From positions 1 through 36,103 of the forward strand of contig JAGBBD010000005.1 of assembly GCA_017938625.1 (NCBI GenBank): a DNA stretch of 36,103 nt. The letters run 5' to 3'. Shown in pieces: positions 9,693 through 17,452 of this stretch; the stretch's first letter is position 1; each line of letters begins with the position of its first letter. The notes beneath the pieces were generated by a model, which was not told where the DNA came from, did no database searches, and worked only from the letters and a program-made list of their open reading frames with translations. Origin of the DNA: Oscillospiraceae bacterium. GTDB taxonomy: Bacteria > Bacillota > Clostridia > Oscillospirales > Oscillospiraceae. The position numbers and the translations under genes are program-made.

Positions 9693-10805
9693 TTAAAGTC
9701 TGTGCAAAGCATCCAGAAGTGCTGCCTTCAATTTGGGGATATCTTCCTCAACATTGTCCCGGCTGAAGGAAATTCGAATGGCTCCGTCGATCAGTTCGGG
9801 TGCGATCTTCTGTGCCTGCAGCACATGGCTGCGGTGACCCTTGGCACAGGCAGAGCCTGCCGATACATAAATGCCGTGATCCTGCAGACAGTTGATAAGA
9901 CCCTGACTGCGCACACCCGGGATGGCGATGGGCACCACATGGGGCGCACCGGCAGGTGCCGTGAACACCAGACCCGGCACATCGGCAAGTGCCTCACGGC
10001 ACAGATCGCGCAGATGGGTCAGATGTTTGATCTCCCGGGCAGGGTCCATGGCGGCGCAGGCAGCACCGAAGCCTACGATGGCAGGGACAGCTTCCGTACC
10101 GGAACGCAGCCCCGATTCCTGTCCGCCGCCGCGGATAAAGGGCGGCAGGGACAAGCCCTTTTTGATATACAGCGCACCCACGCCCTTGGGCCCGTGGATC
10201 TTGTGGGCAGAAACGGAGATCAGATCGGCGCCCAGAGTCTTTGCCTTGAAGGGGATCTTGCCCAGCGCCTGCACCGCATCTGTGTGAAACAATGCGATGG
10301 GACTGAGGCGGCGGACAGATTTGATCATTTTCTCAATGGGCATGACGGCGCCTGTCTCGTTGTTGACCATCATAACGGAGACCAGAATGGTGTCCTTCCG
10401 CAGCGCCTGTTCCAGCGCCTGCACGGTGATGACGCCGTTCTCGTCCGGCTCCAGATAGGTGACTTCAAAGCCCTGCGCCTGCAGCTTCTCCACAGGATGC
10501 AGCACCGCGTGGTGTTCCACCCGGGTGGTAACAATGTGTTTGCCGCGCTTGCCAAGGCGCTCGGCTGCGGCAAAGATCGCCCAGTTGTCCGCTTCCGTGC
10601 CGCCGGAAGTGAAGAACACACGGTCAGGCTCAGCGCCCAGAAGCTGCGCCACATCCTGCCGCGCCTGTTTCAGCTTCCGCTCCGTTTCCACACCCATGCC
10701 ATGGACGGAAGAGGGATTGCCCCAATGGGTCGTAAGCATTTGTGTCATCGCCTCCACCGCAGCCGCACAGGGCTTGGTGGTGGCGGAATTGTCAAGATAG
10801 ATCAT
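9693..10805 (-). CDS. Cysteine desulfurase (NifS/IscS family)
   Basis: The protein is 370 residues, the usual length for the class V aminotransferase-fold cysteine desulfurases. YLDNSATT opens the protein and FTSGGTEADN, EHHAVLHP and HTDAVQALG follow. The PLP lysine is K202 in SAHKIHGPKG, and the persulfide cysteine is C320 in SAGSACAKG. It removes sulfur from L-cysteine, giving alanine and an enzyme persulfide that feeds Fe-S clusters, thiolated tRNA or thiamine. No IscU, MnmA or ThiI gene is next to it, so the acceptor is unknown. The start has GAGGAAA upstream. The cytoplasmic gene stands alone between the CBS gene and a 354-base repeat-filled gap. Confidence 0.93.
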   Translation of the reverse strand: MIYLDNSATTKPCAAAVEAMTQMLTTHWGNPSSVHGMGVETERKLKQARQDVAQLLGAEPDRVFFTSGGTEADNWAIFAAAERLGKRGKHIVTTRVEHHAVLHPVEKLQAQGFEVTYLEPDENGVITVQALEQALRKDTILVSVMMVNNETGAVMPIEKMIKSVRRLSPIALFHTDAVQALGKIPFKAKTLGADLISVSAHKIHGPKGVGALYIKKGLSLPPFIRGGGQESGLRSGTEAVPAIVGFGAACAAMDPAREIKHLTHLRDLCREALADVPGLVFTAPAGAPHVVPIAIPGVRSQGLINCLQDHGIYVSAGSACAKGHRSHVLQAQKIAPELIDGAIRISFSRDNVEEDIPKLKAALLDALHRL

Positions 10806-11159
10806 AGTTGTTTCCTCGTTGTTTCAGATATGGGGGCCCTACGGGTGCGCTGCTCCCTCGGCGCCCTTGTCAGCGAAGCTGACTGAGGGGTAGTGTACAC
10901 ACCATCGCCTCTGCCTGTACCGGCGGTCTGGGGTCAGACCGCCCTACCACAGCCACGCACTGCCGATGATATCTGTCATTGCGAGCGAATGAAATGAGCG
11001 TGGCAATCTATGGCAGTTTTTAGATCGCCACAGTCGCTGCGCTCCTTCGCGATGACATGCGTGGTACGCACTGCCGACTACACCGTGGGGGCGGCAATCT
11101 GCAGCCCGATATTTTCAATCGTCGGCGGAGCCGACACATTCATTGTCAATTGTCAAGTG
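10806..11159. repeat. Repeat-filled gap: C, D, B and A type intergenic elements
   Basis: No gene was found. In order: a CAGCGAAGCTG hairpin with CTGAGGGGTAG (about 10850-10890); a perfect GGCGGTCTG/CAGACCGCC palindrome (10921-10942); an ATTGCGAG...GGCAATCT element with its inverted partner ending TGACA (10975-11057); a GTCGGCggaGCCGAC hairpin (11121-11135); and tandem CAATTG units (11140-11174) that run into the gluQRS stop codon. The same modules recur in other gaps of the window. Confidence 0.75.
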
Positions 11160-12062
11160 TCAATTGTCCATTGACACCACCACCGGGTCGTGTCTGACCT
11201 TGTTCCAGTCAAAGCTCTGCGCCAGTTCTTTGGCTGACACGGCTTCCGGCTTTTCCAGCAGTCCTGCAAGGCAGGCAAGATAGCCCACAAGGGCTTCCGG
11301 GGTATGCGTCTTGCGCAGAGCGCCCATATCCAGATCCTTTTCCCGCTTGCTCAGTCTGCGCCCGTCCGATGCCACCAGAAGAGGCACATGGTAAAACTCC
11401 GGAGCAGGCTTTCCCATAAGCTCATACAGATACAGCTGCCGCGGTGTGGACGACAGCAGATCCATGCCGCGCACCACCTGGGTCACGGCGCCGTCTGCAT
11501 CATCGGTGACCACAGCCAGCTGATAGGCATATACGCCGTCGGCGCGCCTTACGATAAAATCACCGCAGTCGGCCAACAGGTTTTCTGTATAGAGCCCCTG
11601 CAGACCGTCGCGGAAGGAGATCTCCCGATCCGGCACAGCCAGCCGCCACGCGGGAGCCTTTGTCTTTTCCTGTTTCTGCGCATCCGTCAGATGGCGGCAA
11701 GTGCCTGCATAGATCACCTGTCCGTCGGAGGCATGGGGCGCGGAAGCCGCGTGCAGCTCCGCCCTTGTGCAGTAGCACGGGTAGACCAGTTCCTTCGCCC
11801 GAAGGGCTTCAAACACTTCTTCGTATGCCGCCGTCCGCCTCGATTGGGGCAGCTGTTCCCTGTCCCAGTCCAGACCCAGCCAGAGCAGATCCTCCTTGAG
11901 GGTCTCAGCATACTCCCTGCGGCAGCGGTCGGGGTCCAGATCCTCGATGCGCAGGATCATTTCGCCATGTTGACTGCGCACACTGAGCCACGCAAGAAGC
12001 GCAGAAAACAAATTGCCAAGATGCATCCGTCCCGAAGGACTGGGCGCAAAGCGTCCGATCAT
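11160..12062 (-). CDS. gluQRS: Glutamyl-Q tRNA(Asp) synthetase
   Basis: The 300-residue protein matches the truncated glutamyl-tRNA synthetase paralogue that attaches glutamate to queuosine in tRNA(Asp), since it has the catalytic domain but no anticodon-binding domain. RFAPSPSGRMHLGN carries the HIGH-type motif, RIEDLDPDR follows, and LSKRE (237-241) is the KMSKS-type loop. The zinc site is visible as C96, C98, Y118 and C122, the Cys-x-Cys...Tyr-x3-Cys pattern of GluQRS. AAAGGAGGGG lies upstream of the ATG, and a promoter sits at 12086-12114. The stop codon lies inside an intergenic CAATTG repeat. It is less typical of clostridia than of proteobacteria and implies that the cell has queuosine. 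A divergent GltX is a less likely alternative. Confidence 0.9.
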   Translation of the reverse strand: MIGRFAPSPSGRMHLGNLFSALLAWLSVRSQHGEMILRIEDLDPDRCRREYAETLKEDLLWLGLDWDREQLPQSRRTAAYEEVFEALRAKELVYPCYCTRAELHAASAPHASDGQVIYAGTCRHLTDAQKQEKTKAPAWRLAVPDREISFRDGLQGLYTENLLADCGDFIVRRADGVYAYQLAVVTDDADGAVTQVVRGMDLLSSTPRQLYLYELMGKPAPEFYHVPLLVASDGRRLSKREKDLDMGALRKTHTPEALVGYLACLAGLLEKPEAVSAKELAQSFDWNKVRHDPVVVSMDN

Positions 12063-12085
12063 AAGACCCCTCCTTTCCGTCAGCT

Positions 12086-12114
12086 ATTTTATCACGAACA
12101 AACGCAAATAACAA
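12086..12114 (-). promoter_or_regulatory. Probable sigma-A promoter of gluQRS
   Basis: On the minus strand TTGTTA (12109-12114) and TAAAAT (12086-12091) are separated by 17 bases, about 24 bases upstream of the gluQRS start. Confidence 0.55.
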
Positions 12115-12143
12115 GGAAAACAGACTTCACCAAGTAACAGCAT

Positions 12144-12280
12144 GTCATCGTGAGCACAGCGTGGCGATCTGAAAAACATCTTAGATTGCCACGGCTTGCA
12201 AGCAAGCCTGCGACTCGCTAAGAGCCGCGCTATGCGCGGTTGCTCGCTTGCATGCGCCTGCGGGCGCGATCGCAATGACA
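12144..12280. repeat. Composite GTCATCG...CAATGACA palindrome with nested hairpins
   Basis: The element begins GTCATCGTGAG with GTGGCGATCT, continues with AGATTGCCACGG, and ends CGATCGCAATGACA, so its outer ends are inverted copies. The interior has GC-rich hairpins such as CCGCGCtatGCGCGG and CTTGCaaGCAAG. With the gluQRS promoter, a GTCGCaaaGCGAC hairpin and a CAATTG unit (12307-12337), it fills the 303-base gap at 12063-12365. I saw no gene there. Confidence 0.65.
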
Positions 12281-12337
12281 AGCATAACAAGAACTGCGTT
12301 CCAGATCCGTCGCAAAGCGACACCACAATTGTCAATT

Positions 12338-12367
12338 AAAAAAAGCACCCCGAAGGGTGCTTTTTTT
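12338..12367 (-). terminator. Rho-independent terminator of the rpmH-jag operon
   Basis: AAAAAAAGCACCC, a CGAA loop and GGGTGCTTTTTTT form a near-ideal hairpin flanked by A/T runs. It overlaps the jag stop codon (12366-12368) and could also work in the plus direction. Confidence 0.9.
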
Positions 12368-13196
12368 AATCGGAATACTTGCTGTAAGAAACCACAACGC
12401 GGCGGTTGGGCTCGGAGCCGGTGGAATAGGTGGTGACATCCGGAACATCCTGCAGCGTTGCATGGATCACATGGCGCTCGTAGGCGTTCATGGGCTCCAG
12501 CGTGATGTTGCGGCGATACTTGACCACCTTGCCTGCCACTTTCATGGCAAGGCGCTTCAGGCTCTCTTCGCGCTTCTCACGGTAGCACTCGGCATCCACA
12601 TTGATGCGGGTACGCTTGGAGTTGTCGCGGTTGATGGAATAATTGGTCAGATGCTGGATGGCATCGAGGGTCTCGCCTCTTCTGCCGATGAGCATGCCAA
12701 GATGCTCACCCACCAGATCCACACGATAGGTGTCGTCCTCTTTCCATGCGTGAGGCACGGCATCGGAGCCCATGTGCTCCAGCAGGCCCTTGATGAAGAT
12801 CTCGATCTTCTCTTCCATGCTGCCTTCGGCGGCGGGAGCATACTCTCTGACCACCTTGGGCTCGGCAGGCTTCTTCTCCTGCTTGGGAGTTTCCTGCTTT
12901 GCAGCTTCCTTCTTGGGCTGCACAGGGTTGATGGGCTTGACTTCCTCCTGCTTGGGAGCGGCAGCCTTCTTGGGCTTGGATCGAGAGGCGGAGGAAAGGG
13001 CAGGCTTGGGCGCTTCATCGGGCACCTCATAGGTCACCTTGACCTTGGCAGGCACCGCACCCAGACCCAGGAAGCCGGACTTGGGGTTCTCCAGCACTTC
13101 CACGGAGACGCTGTCTCTGTCCATCTGCAGCTGCTGCAGCGCAGCCTCGATGGCAAGATCAATGGTCTTACCGGTAGCGGTAATGAATTTTTCCAT
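12366..13196 (-). CDS. khpB: RNA-binding protein Jag/KhpB (SpoIIIJ-associated)
   Basis: The 276-residue protein has the three Jag parts. An N-terminal Jag_N domain (about 1-50) has TGKTIDLAIEAALQQL and VLENPKSGFLGLG. A long Lys/Pro/Glu-rich linker spans about 60-135. A KH domain (about 140-205) carries the GxxG loop in IGRRGE. A C-terminal R3H domain covers about 210-276, with NAYERHVIH. KhpB pairs with KhpA to bind RNA and affects cell division and elongation in Gram-positive bacteria. Its place directly after yidC is the classic arrangement. The start lies just downstream of the yidC stop (9-base gap), and the gene ends in a strong terminator. mnmE, the common next gene, is absent. Confidence 0.93.
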   Translation of the reverse strand: MEKFITATGKTIDLAIEAALQQLQMDRDSVSVEVLENPKSGFLGLGAVPAKVKVTYEVPDEAPKPALSSASRSKPKKAAAPKQEEVKPINPVQPKKEAAKQETPKQEKKPAEPKVVREYAPAAEGSMEEKIEIFIKGLLEHMGSDAVPHAWKEDDTYRVDLVGEHLGMLIGRRGETLDAIQHLTNYSINRDNSKRTRINVDAECYREKREESLKRLAMKVAGKVVKYRRNITLEPMNAYERHVIHATLQDVPDVTTYSTGSEPNRRVVVSYSKYSD

Positions 13197-13205
13197 ACTT
13201 ACTCC

Positions 13206-14396
13206 TTATTTCTTGCGATAGCGGTCGGGATCGTAGTTCCGGCCTTTGCAGTAGGGGCGCTCGGGGATACCGGAGGGACACTTTTCCATGTCCACTTCCT
13301 TGGGTGCATCGGGATCGATGCCCAGCTTTTCCGCTTCAAAGCGCTTCTTAGCGGCTTCCGCCTCTTCGCGCTCCTTGCGCTCCATTTTTTTCTTGCTGGT
13401 GTTTTCGGTGATGCCGTCGGGATTGGCGGCGCGGCGCTCGGCACGGATGCGCTCTTTTTCTGCTTCCAGCATAGCCTCGGCAGCGGCGCGCTCACGGCGC
13501 TCGGCGTCTTCCTTGGCATAGCTCTTACGGCAGGAGACGGTGATGATGGCGTCGATCACCATGCCGAAGATGGCCTGTGCGATCCAGTAGACCGTGATAG
13601 CAGCAGGCATGGAGAAGCCGATGAACACGGACACCAGAGGCATGGTCCACATCATGGCACCCATGGACTGGTTTGCCTTGGCGGCAGCTTTGTCCTGCTC
13701 GCCCTTGTCGTTGGTGACGACCTTGTTGTTCATCTTCTGGTTGACCTGCATGCTCAGAATGTTGCTTGCGCCGGACAGCACAGGCAGCAGGAACAGGCCC
13801 CAGCCGTTCCAGTCGGTCAGAGTCCAGACCTTCCAGGTGGGAATATCAGCCAGATTGATGCCGAAGAAGCTAAAGTCGATGGATTGAAGCGCATGGCTTG
13901 CCAGCTCGGGGATCGCCTTGACGATCTCGGCTGCATACTGGGTGATATACTGGGCAGCGCCCAGCTGCACATAATAGTCGTTGCCGCCGATGGTCACGTG
14001 GCTCTTGATGATCTCCACGATCTGGGCAGCCTGCTCGGCAGTCATGTGCAGCATATAGGTGATGGGTTCGCGGATGACATAGTACAGAGGAAGCAGAATG
14101 AGCAGAGGAAGGAAGCTCCACAGGCAGCCGCCGGTGGTGGACACGCCCTCTTCCTTATACAGCTTCATGACTTCCTGCTGATATTTTGCCTTGTCATCGC
14201 CATACTGAACCTCCAGCGCTTTTGCCAGAGGTGCTACGCGGGACATTTTCAGCATGCTCTTCTTGCTCTTGATATTCATGGGCAGCAGAATGACCTTGAG
14301 GATCAGAGAGAAGAGAATCAGCGCCACACCATAGTTGGTTGTGAACTGATACAGCCAGTCCAGCAGATAGCCGAAGGGAATCTTGATAAATTCCAT
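13206..14396 (-). CDS. yidC: Membrane protein insertase YidC/Oxa1 family
   Basis: The 396-residue protein inserts proteins into the inner membrane with or without SecYEG. The core starts with FGYLLDWLYQF and a first helix (YGVALILFSLILKVILLP). The cytoplasmic hairpin follows (about 40-80, with VMKLYKEEGVSTTGGCLWSF). Further membrane segments follow: LILLPLYYVIREPI, GWGLFLLPVLSGASN and VFIGFSMPAAITVYWIAQ. It is the short Gram-positive form without the large periplasmic domain, and no lipobox is visible. The last 90 residues are an unusually long, highly charged tail rich in Arg, Glu and Lys, which in this family can contact the ribosome (inference). It sits between yidD and jag in one operon. 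Confidence 0.94.
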   Translation of the reverse strand: MEFIKIPFGYLLDWLYQFTTNYGVALILFSLILKVILLPMNIKSKKSMLKMSRVAPLAKALEVQYGDDKAKYQQEVMKLYKEEGVSTTGGCLWSFLPLLILLPLYYVIREPITYMLHMTAEQAAQIVEIIKSHVTIGGNDYYVQLGAAQYITQYAAEIVKAIPELASHALQSIDFSFFGINLADIPTWKVWTLTDWNGWGLFLLPVLSGASNILSMQVNQKMNNKVVTNDKGEQDKAAAKANQSMGAMMWTMPLVSVFIGFSMPAAITVYWIAQAIFGMVIDAIITVSCRKSYAKEDAERRERAAAEAMLEAEKERIRAERRAANPDGITENTSKKKMERKEREEAEAAKKRFEAEKLGIDPDAPKEVDMEKCPSGIPERPYCKGRNYDPDRYRKK

Positions 14397-14414
14397 GGTT
14401 GTTCCTCCAAAGTA

Positions 14415-14627
14415 TTAGGGTACAGGATCAAAAGGGTCTCGCTTCGTAAAGGGATGGCAGCGCAAAAACCGCTTGAGGGCAAGCCATGTTCCCTTGGCCG
14501 CGCCGTACTTCTCCACAGCCTCTTTGGCATATTGAGAGCAGGTGGGCACATACCTGCACCGGGCAGGAAAATAGGGGGATATGGCTCGCTGATAAAATAG
14601 AATGAGTTTAAGAAGGATCTGTTTCAT
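14415..14627 (-). CDS. yidD: Membrane protein insertion efficiency factor YidD
   Basis: This 70-residue protein matches the small YidD family: KLILFYQRAISPYF, CRYVPTCSQYA with paired cysteines, then the AVEKYGAAKG and RFLRCHPF motifs. YidD is a membrane-associated helper of YidC. The ATG at 14627 was chosen because the family starts here; the upstream open frame is rnpA sequence in another register. It overlaps the 3' end of rnpA by 20 bases, which is the normal clostridial layout and implies coupled translation. Confidence 0.92.
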   Translation of the reverse strand: MKQILLKLILFYQRAISPYFPARCRYVPTCSQYAKEAVEKYGAAKGTWLALKRFLRCHPFTKRDPFDPVP

Positions 14628-14958
14628 GCAAAAGCTCCAGCTTTTCTGCCAGATGCAGATACGACTTTTCCAGTTTGTGATAGCTTGCCTGCACGGCTCT
14701 GCCTCTTGCCACCACCACGATATCCCAGCCGGGTTTGAACTGCTGTTCATGCAGACGGTAGATCTCCCGCAGACGGCGGCGGATCTTGTTGCGCACCACA
14801 GCATGCCCCAGCTTGGCGCTGACAGTCAGACCGATGCGGTTTTCCTGTGTGCCGTTTTTGCGGCAGTAGATCACAAGATAGCCGTTGGCGCAGGACTTGC
14901 CCTTGCTGTAAAGCCGACGGAACAGGTGATTTAGTTTCAGGGATTTGGAAAATTCCAT
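14608..14958 (-). CDS. rnpA: Ribonuclease P protein component
   Basis: The 116-residue basic protein binds the RnpB RNA in the 5' maturation of tRNA. Seen here are SLKLNHLFRRLYSKGKSC, NRIGLTVSAKLGHAV, the signature RNxxRRRLRE (RNKIRRRLREIY), and the final DIVVVARG with the helical HKLEKSYLHL. Length and motif order are standard. It lies between rpmH and yidD. The RNA subunit gene was not seen in the window. Confidence 0.95.
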   Translation of the reverse strand: MEFSKSLKLNHLFRRLYSKGKSCANGYLVIYCRKNGTQENRIGLTVSAKLGHAVVRNKIRRRLREIYRLHEQQFKPGWDIVVVARGRAVQASYHKLEKSYLHLAEKLELLHETDPS

Positions 14959-15131
14959 TGGTAACTCCCCTCACAGCCTTCGCTTCTTCTCAGCGCAGCC
15001 GATGAAAAGTCGTCAAGAGTTGACAGTCTTCAAGAGGCTGCGCCAAATAAAACAGAAGGGGTGAACAGATATCTCCATCCACCCCGATTGTTTCTCATCT
15101 ATTTTGGCGGGAACGCCGCCTCTACCAATAC
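14959..15131. other. Spacer between rpmH and rnpA
   Basis: A GGGGTG/CACCCC inverted pair near 15059-15086 and a GGCG/CGCC hairpin near 15105-15117 lie just downstream of rpmH on the minus strand. They could reduce read-through and make rpmH mRNA more abundant than rnpA mRNA. No gene was seen. Confidence 0.35.
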
Positions 15132-15266
15132 TTAGGCGGACAGCTTTGCTCTACCCTTTGCACGACGGCGAGCCAGAACCTTACGGCCATTCTTGGTAGC
15201 CATTCTCTGTCTGAAACCGTGCACTTTGGATCTGTGACGCTTTTTGGGCTGATAGGTACGCAGCAT
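15132..15266 (-). CDS. rpmH: 50S ribosomal protein L34
   Basis: The 44-residue protein is a textbook L34: [17 protein letters not shown], then [18 protein letters not shown]. It is a basic protein of the large ribosomal subunit. The ATG at 15266 has AGGAGG nine bases upstream; longer in-frame starts run into the promoter and are wrong. It leads the rpmH-rnpA-yidD-yidC-jag operon. In many Bacillota the divergent neighbour is dnaA, but here the next gene is a glutaminase-like gene on the same strand. Confidence 0.97.
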   Translation of the reverse strand: MLRTYQPKKRHRSKVHGFRQRMATKNGRKVLARRRAKGRAKLSA

Positions 15267-15355
15267 TGTGTACACCTCCTGTAAAAATATGCTCGACAGC
15301 GGAAAACCGCCGCAGCGAACTAAAATCAGGCGCATCGCACGGACACGCACGATGT

Positions 15356-15384
15356 ATTATAGCAAATCTCAAGTCTACCGTCAA
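15356..15384 (-). promoter_or_regulatory. Strong sigma-A promoter of the rpmH operon
   Basis: On the minus strand TTGACG (15379-15384) and a perfect TATAAT (15356-15361) are separated by 17 bases. The leader to the rpmH start is about 85 bases. It is the closest match to consensus that I saw in the window. Confidence 0.9.
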
Positions 15385-15474
15385 CTAAAAATTTGCTGAT
15401 TTTCCCGAAAATTTCAAACTTTCAAACCCTTGTGGAAAAAGAGCAGGAAAAGCACAAGATATGGGCAGCACCCA

Positions 15475-15496
15475 GCCTCCCTCATCAGAGGGAGGC
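15475..15496. repeat. GCCTCCCTC hairpin downstream of the glutaminase-like gene
   Basis: GCCTCCCTC and GAGGGAGGC form a perfect 9-bp stem with a four-base loop, 19 bases after the stop at 15515. There is no U-run, so it is more likely a repeat-type hairpin than a classical terminator. Confidence 0.5.
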
Positions 15497-15514
15497 AAGA
15501 GTGCAGACCATATC

Positions 15515-17449
15515 TCAGATCTTCAGCTTTCCGCTCTCGATCAGCAGGGGCATGGCCATGGCGCCCTGCACAGGGCGGTTCTGGAAGGAGATGATGCGGT
15601 CGGCATACAGGTCGGGATAGCGCTCCATATTGCCTGTGACGGAGTTATACCAGTCGCCCATGGGGAAACGGGTCTGCATCTCATGATATGCCTTCCACAC
15701 AGGCGCGACCAAGGTCTCAAAGAGCTGCTTATCCTTGGTCATGGAAGCACACCACACGATCCAGTCGGACTTGGTATAGTCGGCGCGCTCGTCCAGCGGC
15801 ACACCGTAGGTGTTCGTCCTGGGAACGTAGGAACGCAGCTCCTGCTCCACAAAAGCCTCGTCAAAGAGCTTCGTGCCGAAAACCTTGTCCCAGACCATGT
15901 TGTACTTCAGGCTGAAGCCGTCCTCCAGATCGAAGGCGCGGCGGGTACCACCGTCCTTGCCTGCGGCGCGGACGCACCAGCTGTCTGCCAGCTCCCCGGC
16001 CTGCGCCAGATACTGGGCTTCCAGACGCTTGTTGCCAAGCAGACCGTGGAGGATGCCGTAGCCTGCCACGCCCATAATGGCTTTCAGGGTCAGGTTGCAG
16101 TTGTGGGGAGATTTGCCGGCAAAGTCATCGGTGCACAGCTGATCGGCAGGATCGATGCCGTTTTCTTCCAGATAGCGCACCCATTTTTCAAGCAGCGGCA
16201 TCTGCTTTCTCGCAAATGCCAGGTCGCCGCTTGCCTTCACATAGGCAGCGGTAAGGATGATCATATTGCCGCACTCTTCCACAGGCATATGGACAAAGTT
16301 CCCCTGCGGGTCTTTGTACTGCTGCCCGTCCAGAATGGGATAGATGCCAAGATCATGAGGGGCACAGTCGGACTGCCATGCATCGGATGCAGCATAGTCA
16401 AACACAGGCTCCAGCATGCCGCGCAGCAGTTCGGGATTATACAGCAGGAACACAGGGGACGCAGGATAGGTCACATCCACCGTGGCGGCATCGCCGTCGG
16501 AGAAGCACTCCTTGGAGATGCAGATGAGCTTGCCATCGGGATCGGCTGCCAGCTTATGGGCTGCCATGGTCTGGCGCCAGCTGAGAATCAGCAGCTCCTT
16601 GTATTTTTCGCCGCCCACGGCTTCCGCAGATGCGCAGATCTCATCGCTGATGCTCTGGCAGCCGGACATGATCTGACCGTAGTCCGCAAAGGCTGCCTCC
16701 AGCAGAGCAAAGGCATCGTCAAAGGACTGCTTCCACCAGCCCTCCACAGGCGTGCCGAAATAGGACAAAGACTTCAGGTCATCATAAGCAAAGCAAACCA
16801 CCGCAGCAGTGGAGATGGGCATGTTCAAAACCATGGTCTTGCTGACCATGCACACACGCTTTTCTTCCGTCACGGTAAACTCCGCACCGGGCTGCTGGGT
16901 CGCCATATAGAATGTGCCCCAACGGATGCGCACATCGTCGCCGCTGTGGGCAAGGGGACGCTGGAGGGCATTTTCCAGACTGCCGTAGGTGTAAGAGCCG
17001 TGATCGCCCGTTTTGAATACCGTGGGGCAGTCAAACTGACGCTCCAGACAGATCTCGTCACAGGCAGTCAGCTGCAGACGGCAGTCGTGCTCTTCGCCGT
17101 CCTTCATCTGCACAAAGGCAGTCAGATAGTTCACAGGACGCGCCATAATATCCGGCATCTGCGGCATGAGCGGAGCCGTGAATTCCACCATGAGCGACAC
17201 TTTATCCGTTTCAAACAGGAAGGTGGAGGTGAACAGATCCATCTCCCGGAAGCTCTCCTCCATTTCGGTGCCTTCGGCCTTGCCGAGGAACACAAAAGGC
17301 TCACCGTCCACAAACAATGTGCCCGTCAGACGCTGGGGCACAGCCGTCCAATGATAGGTATCGTAGCCGGGAAGCTTCTCCTCCATAGACCAGATGCTGA
17401 AATAGGGATCTGCCGTGATCAGAGGGACTGCAGGTACTCTCATTTTCAT
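15515..17449 (-). CDS. Glutaminase A-like protein (DUF4965/DUF5127 type), cytoplasmic form
   Basis: This 644-residue protein resembles the glutaminase A/DUF4965 family, which has an N-terminal beta-sandwich and a C-terminal (alpha/alpha) barrel. Visible markers are PLITADPYFSIWS near the N-terminus, TYHWTAVPQRLTG, the barrel stretch FPASPVFLLYNP-like (TYPASPVFLLYNPELLRG), PHDLGIYP with MPVEECGNM, and the C-terminal DWIVWCASMT and RPVQGAMAMPLL. Fungal members hydrolyse glutamine, but activity for bacterial members is largely unproven, and a glycoside-hydrolase-like role is possible. There is no signal peptide, unlike many homologues. It starts three bases after the hemW stop and is probably co-transcribed. 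Either ATG (17449 or 17443) could be the start. Confidence 0.75.
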   Translation of the reverse strand: MKMRVPAVPLITADPYFSIWSMEEKLPGYDTYHWTAVPQRLTGTLFVDGEPFVFLGKAEGTEMEESFREMDLFTSTFLFETDKVSLMVEFTAPLMPQMPDIMARPVNYLTAFVQMKDGEEHDCRLQLTACDEICLERQFDCPTVFKTGDHGSYTYGSLENALQRPLAHSGDDVRIRWGTFYMATQQPGAEFTVTEEKRVCMVSKTMVLNMPISTAAVVCFAYDDLKSLSYFGTPVEGWWKQSFDDAFALLEAAFADYGQIMSGCQSISDEICASAEAVGGEKYKELLILSWRQTMAAHKLAADPDGKLICISKECFSDGDAATVDVTYPASPVFLLYNPELLRGMLEPVFDYAASDAWQSDCAPHDLGIYPILDGQQYKDPQGNFVHMPVEECGNMIILTAAYVKASGDLAFARKQMPLLEKWVRYLEENGIDPADQLCTDDFAGKSPHNCNLTLKAIMGVAGYGILHGLLGNKRLEAQYLAQAGELADSWCVRAAGKDGGTRRAFDLEDGFSLKYNMVWDKVFGTKLFDEAFVEQELRSYVPRTNTYGVPLDERADYTKSDWIVWCASMTKDKQLFETLVAPVWKAYHEMQTRFPMGDWYNSVTGNMERYPDLYADRIISFQNRPVQGAMAMPLLIESGKLKI

Positions 17450-17452
17450 CTC

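Noticed and set aside
12357-14600. 747-codon plus-strand open frame
   Set aside because: Antisense to jag and yidC; it starts inside a terminator hairpin.
15267-15514. oriC beside rpmH
   Set aside because: Only one weak DnaA-box-like TGTGGAAAA (15431-15439) was seen; there is no cluster, no dnaA and no AT-rich unwinding region.
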